Assembly (NCBI GenBank): GCA_965216195.1
Contig: OZ244151.1
Coordinates: forward strand, 682,001-746,000
DNA from: Aridibacter sp965216195
Lineage (GTDB): Bacteria > Acidobacteriota > Blastocatellia > Pyrinomonadales > Pyrinomonadaceae
Length of the DNA stretch: 64,000 nucleotides
Direction: 5' to 3'
The position numbers and the translations under genes were made by a program. This document shows, piece by piece, positions 34,589-41,674 of this stretch. The stretch's first letter is position 1. Each line of letters begins with the position of its first letter. The notes below the pieces were generated by a model. The model saw nothing but the letters and a program-made list of their open reading frames with translations. It ran no database searches and was not told the origin of the DNA.

Positions 34589-35881
34589 TCATGTCCTTTT
34601 TCCAATTTGTTCAAGGCGAACTGAAATCGCATTCTTGTGTGCCTCTAAACCTTCGGCCTCTGCCATCAATTCAATCGCTTTGCCTAGGTTTTTAATCCCA
34701 GTTTCGTTCAGCCTTTGAAACGTGATTTTTTTTACAAACGAATCGAGCGAAACGCCGCTAAATGTCTTCGCATAACCGTTTGTCGGTAGTGTGTGGTTTG
34801 TGCCTGAAGCGTAATCGCCAGCCGATTCGCACGAATAATTTCCCAGAAATACCGAGCCGGCATTCGTGATTTCTTCAGCTACTCTTTCTGCATTTTCAAC
34901 CGCTAAAATCAAATGTTCGGCAGCATACTCATTCAATAATTCGATGGCTGTTTGCTCATCTTTGACCAAAATCGCTTTTGAATTCTCAAGCACCTTTTTT
35001 GCAATTTCCTTTCGTGGTAAAACGGTTAACTGATTTTTAACTTCCTCCAATGATTTTTTTATAATCCCTTCATTGGTCGAAACAAGCACAACCTGGCTAT
35101 CTGGTCCGTGTTCCGCTTGTGAGAGCAAATCTGATGCGACGAATTCAGGAACGCTTTTTTCATCAGCAAAAACTGCTACTTCGGAAGGTCCGGCGAGCAT
35201 ATCGATTGCCACTCCTCTTTGCGAAACAATTTGCTTTGCGCAGGTGACAAACTGATTTCCCGGACCGAAAATCTTGTAAACTTGGGGAACCGTTTCCGTT
35301 CCAAATGCCATCGCACCAATTGCTTGTGCGCCACCGATTTTGAAAATTCGTGTGACCCCACAAAGCTTTGCTGCGTATAGAGTTACATCGTTAACATACC
35401 CGTCGGAATTTGGAGGAGTGCAGATTACTACTTCGCCGCATCCGGCGATTTGTGCAGGAATGGCAAGCATCAAAGCGGTTGAAAAAAGAGGGGCGGTGCC
35501 ACCCGGAACGTAGAGACCGACTCGCTCAATCGCCACGCTTTTTTGCCAACAAAAAACGCCCTCGGTTGTTTCGAGCTTTTTTGGTTTTTCAACTTGAGCG
35601 CGATGGAATTTTTCGATATTCGACTTTGCGATTTTTATTGCATTTTTCAGATCGTTTGAAACACGGTCTTCCGCCTCACAGAGTTCTTCTTCGGATACCC
35701 TAAAGTCATTCAGCGAGGCGCCGTCGAATTCTCTTGTGTATTCAGCCAGCTCCCGATCACCGTTTTCCGCCACTCGTTTAAGAATTTTTTTTACTGCGGG
35801 TTCAATCTTCTCAACACCAAATACAGGACGCTCAAGAATTTTTTGCCAATCTTTTTTATTGGGAAATTTTGTTATTTTCAT
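34589..35881 (-). CDS. hisD: Histidinol dehydrogenase
   Basis: Oxidises histidinol to histidine in two NAD-dependent steps; zinc enzyme. 430 residues from ATG 35881 (MKITKFPNKKDW), chosen over a longer frame from 35938 that runs through the repeat tract after hisG. VPGGTAPLFSTALMLAIPA, KIFGPGNQFVTCAKQIV, LAGPSEVAVFAD, SQAEHGPDSQVVLV, and zinc and catalytic region EHLILAVENAE and YASGTNHTLPTNGYAK. Confidence 0.96.
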   Translation of the reverse strand: MKITKFPNKKDWQKILERPVFGVEKIEPAVKKILKRVAENGDRELAEYTREFDGASLNDFRVSEEELCEAEDRVSNDLKNAIKIAKSNIEKFHRAQVEKPKKLETTEGVFCWQKSVAIERVGLYVPGGTAPLFSTALMLAIPAQIAGCGEVVICTPPNSDGYVNDVTLYAAKLCGVTRIFKIGGAQAIGAMAFGTETVPQVYKIFGPGNQFVTCAKQIVSQRGVAIDMLAGPSEVAVFADEKSVPEFVASDLLSQAEHGPDSQVVLVSTNEGIIKKSLEEVKNQLTVLPRKEIAKKVLENSKAILVKDEQTAIELLNEYAAEHLILAVENAERVAEEITNAGSVFLGNYSCESAGDYASGTNHTLPTNGYAKTFSGVSLDSFVKKITFQRLNETGIKNLGKAIELMAEAEGLEAHKNAISVRLEQIGKRT

Positions 35882-35932
35882 CTCTAAAATATTGTTTTTG
35901 TTGGACCAGGAAACTCCGACGTTTCTCGCATC

Positions 35933-35960
35933 TATCACTAATCACCAATTACCCATTTAC
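35933..35960 (-). repeat. Four degenerate heptamer repeats at the hisG/hisD junction
   Basis: On the minus strand, four consecutive 7-mers GTAAATG, GGTAATT, GGTGATT and AGTGATA, overlapping the hisG stop codon. Same core as the heptad tracts at 43610-43686 and 62153-62271. Confidence 0.5.
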
Positions 35961-36817
35961 TGAATCATCTGATCGACTGAAAGAACCAAAATCCCCTCCG
36001 CTCCCTCACCTTTTAGCTTTTCCACTACATCCCAAAAATCATTTTCATCAATCACCGAATGCACCGAGCTCCAGCCAGTTTCTGCCAAAGGCAAAACGGA
36101 CGGACTACGCATTCCCGGCAGCATCGCAACGATTTTTTCTAAGTTTTTGTTTGGAGCGTTTAGCAAAATGTATTTATTTTGCTTCGCTGATTTTCCGGCT
36201 TTTATGCGGAAAAGAAGTTTATCAAGAATTTTCTGTAAGTCAGCTTCAAGATCATTTCGTTTTATCAAAACGGCTTCGGACTTCATTACCGTTTGAGTTT
36301 CTTTGAGCCCGTTTGTAAAAAGTGTGCTCCCTGAGCTTACAAGATCGCAAACAGCGTCCGCCAAGCCAATCGAAGGAGCGATCTCAACCGAACCGCTGAT
36401 TGTGTGTAGCTCAGCTTCAACGTTATTTTGCCGCAAAAAATTGCCGAGGATACACGGATAGCTAGTAGCAATTTTTTTCTTCTGTAGATCTTGTAAATTC
36501 TTGTATTCAAATGCTTTCGGCATAGCAAGCGAAAGTCTGCACTGTCCAAAACCGAGCTTTTCGATTATTTTTACTTCGCAGCCTTTTTCAGCTAAAACAT
36601 TTTCGCCGACGACACCGATATCGGCTACCGAATCCTCTACATATTCCGGGATATCGTCATCTCGAAGAAAGAAAATCTCGAGCGGGAAATTATTTGCTTT
36701 GGATTTAAGCATGCCCAAACCGTTACCGAAATTTATTCCGCATTTTTTAAGCAGATTTATTGAATCTTCGCTAAGACGTCCCGATTTTTGAACCGCAACT
36801 TTTAGTTTCTTATCCAT
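35957..36817 (-). CDS. hisG: ATP phosphoribosyltransferase, long form with regulatory domain
   Basis: Committing step of histidine synthesis. 286 residues from ATG 36817. N-terminal catalytic lobes: VAVQKSGRLSEDSINLLKKCG, DDDIPEYVEDSVADIGVVG and ISGSVEIAPSIGLADAVCDLVSSGST (PRPP loop). The C-terminal ACT-like domain (about 215-286, ending LSVDQMIQ) binds histidine for feedback inhibition, so no separate HisZ is needed. A terminator hairpin ends 11 bp upstream of the ATG and a His-rich leader peptide precedes it. Confidence 0.96.
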   Translation of the reverse strand: MDKKLKVAVQKSGRLSEDSINLLKKCGINFGNGLGMLKSKANNFPLEIFFLRDDDIPEYVEDSVADIGVVGENVLAEKGCEVKIIEKLGFGQCRLSLAMPKAFEYKNLQDLQKKKIATSYPCILGNFLRQNNVEAELHTISGSVEIAPSIGLADAVCDLVSSGSTLFTNGLKETQTVMKSEAVLIKRNDLEADLQKILDKLLFRIKAGKSAKQNKYILLNAPNKNLEKIVAMLPGMRSPSVLPLAETGWSSVHSVIDENDFWDVVEKLKGEGAEGILVLSVDQMIQ

Positions 36818-36827
36818 ATTTAAACGC

Positions 36828-36861
36828 AAAAAAGCCTGAAACTTTTTCCTGTTTCACGCTT
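36828..36861 (-). terminator. Attenuator hairpin of the his operon
   Basis: On the minus strand, an 11-bp interrupted stem: AAGC and TGAAAC pair with GTTTCA and GCTT around one mismatch, with an 8-nt loop AGGAAAAA and a run of six T. It lies between the His-rich leader ORF and hisG. The 5' arm TGAAAC can instead pair with an upstream TTTCA (about 36879), a plausible antiterminator. This is the layout of ribosome-mediated attenuation. Confidence 0.82.
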
Positions 36862-36898
36862 CGTAACTAAATTCTATCTGAAATTAAATAAACTGAGA

Positions 36899-36961
36899 CT
36901 AGCCGGCGTGGATGTCATGCCGATGATGATGAAGTTGGTGATTTGTGGTAAACGCTTTCAT
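36899..36961 (-). CDS. hisL: Histidine operon leader peptide
   Basis: 20-codon ORF from ATG (36961-36959) to TAG (36901-36899). His codons at positions 8, 11, 12, 13, 15 and 18, six of 20, concentrated just before the stop. It is followed by the terminator hairpin and hisG. When charged His-tRNA is scarce, a ribosome stalled on the CAT run would favour the antiterminator. It does not match the E. coli leader sequence. Position, His content and following hairpin together make the call strong although the ORF is tiny. Confidence 0.85.
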   Translation of the reverse strand: MKAFTTNHQLHHHRHDIHAG

Positions 36962-37067
36962 CAAGTTAATAGATAAAAACATATTGGCTGAAATTTTGCA
37001 AGGCGGGAAGTATTAGATCTTTAGCCAGCGAATAAACGCGAATTTGTGCAAATGAATGCAGGGATGC

Positions 37068-37934
37068 TTAGGCTTCAGTCAATACTGATTCATTGATCTT
37101 CTCTTTCGTTTCCCTCACGCGATCAGTATAGGACGGCACTTCTTCTTTCAAAAATAAACCCGTATAGATCGGCTCCGTGCTCTCGGATAATACAAGCGCT
37201 TCTACTCGATCATCAGCCTTGTAATCCTCCGGAAGAGCTGCTACTTGTTCCTCAACCGATTCATAAGTGACCGTTTTGTGAAACTCGATACACGGTGAAA
37301 GCACGTGAATGATCGAAAAGCCTTTGTGTGCGATGGCTTGTGTGATCAGATCGGTTACTTCATCGCGGTTTTGCGAAAACACACGTGCTACGAATGTAGC
37401 GCCGTATGTAAGCGCCATTGTTGAAGCATTTAGAGGCTTAGCTATATTTCCGTAGGGGGATGTACCGCTAACCATTCCCATCGGCGACGTTGGGGAAGTT
37501 TGTCCTTTTGTGAGTCCGTAAATTGCGTTGTCTAAAAGCAGGTAGGTTAAGTCGAAATTGCTGCGTGCCGCGTGTGGAAAATGTCCCCCACCGATACCAA
37601 CACCATCACCGTCACCGCCGACAACGACAACGCTAAGTTCCGGATTTGCGAGTTTTACGCCCGTTGCGATCGGCACCGCGCGTCCGTGAAGTGCGTGGAG
37701 CCCGAAGCCTTTTATGAAAAACGGAAATCTACCCGAGCATCCGATTCCCGAAACAAGCACAAAATCTTTTGGCGCAATTTTTAGTTTCTCTGCGGCTTCG
37801 TATAAACCCTGAAGTGGCGTGAAATGTCCGCAGCCGGGACACCAGGTCGGAAGTGTGTCGCGAAAAGATTTTGCTTTTGTGGCCTTGGCGCGTTCAAACG
37901 ACTGCAAGACGTGGCGTTTCTGTAATAAGCTCAT
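37068..37934 (-). CDS. korB: 2-oxoacid:ferredoxin oxidoreductase, beta (thiamine diphosphate) subunit
   Basis: 288 residues. Fe-S and TPP-binding N-terminus TWCPGCGHFTPLQGLYEA, then GIGCSGRFPFFI, the ThDP motif VVVGGDGDGVGIGGGHF and LLLDNAIYGLTKGQTSPTS. Decarboxylates a 2-oxoacid to the acyl-CoA with reduction of ferredoxin; 2-oxoglutarate is likeliest by resemblance to KorB. Overlaps the korA end by 41 bases, since no later start codon exists before the conserved cysteines. Confidence 0.92.
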   Translation of the reverse strand: MSLLQKRHVLQSFERAKATKAKSFRDTLPTWCPGCGHFTPLQGLYEAAEKLKIAPKDFVLVSGIGCSGRFPFFIKGFGLHALHGRAVPIATGVKLANPELSVVVVGGDGDGVGIGGGHFPHAARSNFDLTYLLLDNAIYGLTKGQTSPTSPMGMVSGTSPYGNIAKPLNASTMALTYGATFVARVFSQNRDEVTDLITQAIAHKGFSIIHVLSPCIEFHKTVTYESVEEQVAALPEDYKADDRVEALVLSESTEPIYTGLFLKEEVPSYTDRVRETKEKINESVLTEA

Positions 37935-39678
37935 TATGTACCTCTTTTATCTTGTCGGCGACAAGCCTCGGACTCGCCGGTTTTACACTCGGAAAGTTCA
38001 TTTCTACCGGGCGAATTCCATATCTTGATTTCATCAACGCGGCGTACTGCCCGGAATGATTCATTTCCGGAATGATTATTTTGCGACACGAATCGAAAAA
38101 TCTTTGAAATTCTTCTTCGGGTTGAGGATTGATCATAATTGACGTAATCAACTTGGATGAAGCGCCCTCCCGGCGAGCAATTTCCATTCCCTCGATTACC
38201 GCACCGGTCGGCGATCCCCAGCACGCCAAGCCGATTTCAGCCTGTTGATCCCCGATCAACTTCGGCGCAGGCAGATCCTTTTTCATCGCTTCAAACTTCC
38301 GGAAGCGTTTTTCCTGCATTCGTATGTGAACACCCGCATCGAAATTCGGGTTTCCTGTTTCGGAATGTTCCAAACCTGTAACAGAATAAAACGCACCTTC
38401 TTCGCCTGGCACAACCCATGGCGAAACGCCGTTTTCAGTCGATTGAAAACGGTTATAGTCCATTAACGCATCTTCATCCGGCTTGATTCTCGTCGAGCGC
38501 TCGTGATCGATTTTTCGATCGATGTTGTCTACCACCGTTTGCTGCCCAAGGAAAAGATCGCTTAGAAGGATCGCGGGAGTTTGATATTTTTCGGCTAGAT
38601 CAAAAGCCAATTGAATTCCCGAATAGCATTCTTTCGTTGTCGTAGGAGCTAAAACCACGCGAGGTGAATCTCCGGAGCCACCGTACAAAGCGATATTCAA
38701 ATCGCCTTGCTCGACCTTTGTTGGCAAACCTGTTGAAGGACCGCCCCGCTGGACGTTTGCGATAATGAGCGGAACTTCAGACATTACCGCCATATTGATC
38801 ATCTCGCTCATAAGCGCGAGACCAGGACCGGCGGTGGAGGTCATCGCACGTTTTCCCGCAAACCACGCTCCCAATACGGCACCAATCGCAGCGATTTCAT
38901 CTTCCGCCTGAAGCATCCATCCATTTTCGGTTTTTGGCAGCTCCCGCGCTGCGATTTCCATGATCGTTGTCGCCGGAGTGATCGGGTATCCTGCGAAAAA
39001 CTGCAAACCGCAGTCCAAAGCACCTTGAGCGACCGCTGCATTACCCGTAATGGTCGTTTTCGAGTCGAGCCCTTCGGGAATGTTCATCGAGGTGTGCTGC
39101 CCGTAATTTTCCTTGCAATAATTCTTGCCGAGGTTGAAGGCATCGTGGTTCATCTGCACAACCTTCTCACCTTTTTTCTTAAGTTTCCCGGCGATCAAGT
39201 CGAGAAACATATCCGCGGGTAGCCCAAGCAAATAACTCAAAGCGCCCATCGAGACGATATTACGTCCGATATTCGATCCTGTAGTTTGATTGGAAAATTT
39301 CTTAAGCGGAACAGGATAGGCTTTAACGCGTTCGGGTATTCGTTCTGTTAAGACGTGCTCAGCTTTAGCTTCCTCGGTGTTTTCGCAATCGTAAATTACA
39401 AAACCGCCTTCTTTGATGTCATTCAGCTCGATGATCGAATCCTCGTCGGTCATTGCAACGAGAACATCGATTCCATCGCCCATGCTCAAAACTTTGTCCG
39501 GCGAAACGCGTATGTCCGTCGTGCTTTTGCCAAGACCGCGAATTTCCGCGCTGAAATTGTCGTTGACCATCAAATCGAGTCCGAGCTGCGCGCAAGCACC
39601 CGACCAGATTTTTCCCGACGTGACAATTCCGTCGCCCGCAATTCCGCAAAATCTTACCGATATGTCTTTTTGAGTCAT
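37894..39678 (-). CDS. korA: 2-oxoacid:ferredoxin oxidoreductase, fused gamma-alpha subunit
   Basis: 594 residues from ATG 39678, whose first bases overlap the preceding stop (ATGA); the open frame extends 42 codons further upstream but reads the other gene's end. N-terminal gamma domain FCGIAGDGIVTSGKIWSGA (about 5-190), then alpha pyrimidine domain with GNAAVAQGALDCGLQFFAGYP and TSTAGPGLALMSEMINMAV, and CoA-linked C-terminal domain. Gamma-alpha fusion is the usual KorA architecture. Middle gene of a three-gene operon. Confidence 0.93.
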   Translation of the reverse strand: MTQKDISVRFCGIAGDGIVTSGKIWSGACAQLGLDLMVNDNFSAEIRGLGKSTTDIRVSPDKVLSMGDGIDVLVAMTDEDSIIELNDIKEGGFVIYDCENTEEAKAEHVLTERIPERVKAYPVPLKKFSNQTTGSNIGRNIVSMGALSYLLGLPADMFLDLIAGKLKKKGEKVVQMNHDAFNLGKNYCKENYGQHTSMNIPEGLDSKTTITGNAAVAQGALDCGLQFFAGYPITPATTIMEIAARELPKTENGWMLQAEDEIAAIGAVLGAWFAGKRAMTSTAGPGLALMSEMINMAVMSEVPLIIANVQRGGPSTGLPTKVEQGDLNIALYGGSGDSPRVVLAPTTTKECYSGIQLAFDLAEKYQTPAILLSDLFLGQQTVVDNIDRKIDHERSTRIKPDEDALMDYNRFQSTENGVSPWVVPGEEGAFYSVTGLEHSETGNPNFDAGVHIRMQEKRFRKFEAMKKDLPAPKLIGDQQAEIGLACWGSPTGAVIEGMEIARREGASSKLITSIMINPQPEEEFQRFFDSCRKIIIPEMNHSGQYAALMKSRYGIRPVEMNFPSVKPASPRLVADKIKEVHNELITETPRLAVV

Positions 39679-41402
39679 GCCGCAACCTCCTCTTGTTTGT
39701 TTCGAGTGATTTGGACAGGTTGCTCGACCGTCTTGAAATGGTATTTTGATACGGAAATGCAGTTTACGGGACATGCATTCAAACAGTTTCCGCAGCGTAT
39801 GCAATCGTCATTGTCGATGGAAATCGCCTCTACTTCGCTCCAGTTTTCCGTAGGTTCGTAAATCAAATCGCCTTCGTCTGAGACCGAGATATTTTTTGCG
39901 AGCTTGATGCAATCATCTACAGGCATTACGTCAATACATTTCATGCAGTAAATGCAACGGTCGAGATCGATCTGGAAATTGTAATGGCAGAGGTAGCAGC
40001 GATGCGCTTCGGTCACTGCTTGCTCATTCATCAAACCGATTTCGACCTCGGCCGTTCGATCTCGTTCGGATACCGGAATAGTCGGCATTTTTTCCGGTTG
40101 TATAAAATCATGTTCACGCTTTCGCGGCATTTCTTTTACGTTGACTTCAGATATCTCAACAATTTCCTGAAACTCAACGTCAGCAAGCTTTTCATGCACT
40201 TGCTGCGCGACTTTTCTGCCGTCAGCACAGGCTTCAATCACCGTTCCCGAGCCATTTCTGAAATCGCCGGCGAGAAATAAATTTCCTGTATGGTCGGGCA
40301 TCGAAGATTTCTTATCTTCAACGCCTTCAAGGTCTTCCGCCTTTTGTCCAATAGCGAGGATCACGGTATCCGCTTCGATGATCGTTTCCGAACCCTCGAT
40401 CGGGGTCATCCTTCCGCCTTCGCCAATTTCGTTTTTGATTAACTCGATTCCGACCGTTTTCCCATCTTCTTCTACGACACGCACCGGGGACATTTGAAGT
40501 TGCAAGTCGATTCCTTCCTCGTAAAGATGCTCAAGTTCTTCTTCGCCCGAAAACTGTATATATTCGCGGGTTCTTCGATAAGCAATTGTTGTATTTTCGG
40601 CTCCGAGTCGGTAAGACGTCCGCGCGCAGTCAACCGCAGTAAAACCGCCGCCGATTACCACAACGTTTTTTGGCTTCAGATGGAGTTCGCCGCGATTCGC
40701 CTGCATCATGTAATCCAAGCCCCAATATACGCCGTCTGCATCCTTGCCCGGAAGATCAAACATCGTCGCGAGCATACAGCCGCCAGAAATAATTACCGCG
40801 TCGTATTCTTTCTTGAGCTTTTCGAGCTCATCCCAGGAATCGATTCGCGTGTTTGTCTCAATTTGTACTCCCAGGTCGGTGATCGATTTAATGTCGCCTC
40901 GAACGATGTCGTATGGAAGTCGGAACTCCGGAATGCCGTAACGCATCATTCCGCCGGCTTCTTCATATTGCTCGAAAACCGTTACTTCATAACCAAGAAT
41001 CGCCAAATCATTAGCCGCCGTTAGTCCTGATGGTCCGGCACCGATTATGCAAATCGTTTTGCCATTCGACTTTATGTCCAAATCAACCGGTTTCATCCCA
41101 AAATCCGCTGCCGATCGCTTCAAAAAGCAAATCTGGACAGAGTCGCCAAGTCCCTCGCGTCCATGCCGACAAACGGGTTCGCACGGGCGGTGACACACGC
41201 GTCCTAAAACACCCGGAAAGACATTGTCCAAGCGATTGATCTTATACGCTTCTTCGTAATTTTTATCGATGATCGCCTCAATATAACCGGGAATATCGGT
41301 CATAATCGGGCAGGCAGACTGGCAAGGGATATTTACATCAATCCATTTTCGATCAAGTATGTCGGTCGATACAATCGGATCTGACCGTGGAACATCTTCC
41401 AT
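39675..41402 (-). CDS. GltD-like FAD-dependent oxidoreductase with C-terminal 2[4Fe-4S] ferredoxin domain
   Basis: 575 residues. N-terminal Fe-S helical domain with CQSACPIMTDIPGYIEAI and CHRPCEPVCRHG, FAD fold IIGAGPSGLTAANDLA, NADPH fold VVIGGGFTAVDCARTSYRLG, second FAD contact AGDFRNGSGTVIEA, then a ferredoxin domain CIYCMKCIDVMPVDDC and CIRCGNCLNACPVNC (about residues 490-565). It lies 5' of and overlaps korA, so it probably transfers electrons between NAD(P)H and the ferredoxin of the oxoacid oxidoreductase. It is not followed by gltB, so glutamate synthase is unlikely. Confidence 0.88.
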   Translation of the reverse strand: MEDVPRSDPIVSTDILDRKWIDVNIPCQSACPIMTDIPGYIEAIIDKNYEEAYKINRLDNVFPGVLGRVCHRPCEPVCRHGREGLGDSVQICFLKRSAADFGMKPVDLDIKSNGKTICIIGAGPSGLTAANDLAILGYEVTVFEQYEEAGGMMRYGIPEFRLPYDIVRGDIKSITDLGVQIETNTRIDSWDELEKLKKEYDAVIISGGCMLATMFDLPGKDADGVYWGLDYMMQANRGELHLKPKNVVVIGGGFTAVDCARTSYRLGAENTTIAYRRTREYIQFSGEEELEHLYEEGIDLQLQMSPVRVVEEDGKTVGIELIKNEIGEGGRMTPIEGSETIIEADTVILAIGQKAEDLEGVEDKKSSMPDHTGNLFLAGDFRNGSGTVIEACADGRKVAQQVHEKLADVEFQEIVEISEVNVKEMPRKREHDFIQPEKMPTIPVSERDRTAEVEIGLMNEQAVTEAHRCYLCHYNFQIDLDRCIYCMKCIDVMPVDDCIKLAKNISVSDEGDLIYEPTENWSEVEAISIDNDDCIRCGNCLNACPVNCISVSKYHFKTVEQPVQITRNKQEEVAA

Positions 41403-41425
41403 AAGCTATAGGCTCCAAAAAACGT

Positions 41426-41441
41426 CTAACACCCGTGTTAG
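41426..41441. promoter_or_regulatory. Short dyad near the kor operon start
   Basis: CTAACA-CCCG-TGTTAG, a 6-bp perfect inverted repeat about 25 bp upstream of the GltD-like ATG. It could be an operator or a leader hairpin. It lacks a T-run on either strand. Confidence 0.35.
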
Positions 41442-41465
41442 TAGGGGGATAAGGTGTAGCTTTCG

Positions 41466-41484
41466 ATTTAAGAATTTCTTAAAT
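41466..41484. promoter_or_regulatory. Perfect 9-bp palindrome upstream of the kor operon (candidate operator)
   Basis: ATTTAAGAA-T-TTCTTAAAT, 9-bp half-sites around one central base, 64-82 bp upstream of the first gene of the oxoacid oxidoreductase operon. The AT-rich dyad is typical of a dimeric repressor or activator site. The regulator is not identifiable. Confidence 0.45.
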
Positions 41485-41674
41485 GATAGCAGAAATAAGG
41501 GTTAGAACTCAATTTTCGTTGGGAGCGCAGAGACCTCGGCCATATTTTGACTTTTAAGCATAAAAACAGTCTGCGAATCATTCTTAAACCCGACACGGAA
41601 TTGAAGATTTCTTGCTGGTCAAATTCGTAAATAAATCCCAAATGGATCCTCGATTGTTCCGAAACCTACAAACG

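Larger units (their letters stand above)
41403..41674. other. Promoter region of the kor operon
   Basis: 272 bp between the GltD-like start and the LVIVD-protein stop, both on the minus strand. It holds two dyads close to the operon start (listed separately) and otherwise nothing recognised. Confidence 0.4.

Noticed and set aside
36899..36961. Chance His-rich ORF
   Set aside because: Chance was considered because the ORF is only 20 codons, but position before hisG, orientation and the following attenuator hairpin argue against it, so it was kept as a feature.
39679..39804. Upstream extension of korA
   Set aside because: These codons read the end of the flavoprotein gene in another frame; ATG at 39678 with the ATGA overlap and the family start MTQKDISVRFCG fits better.
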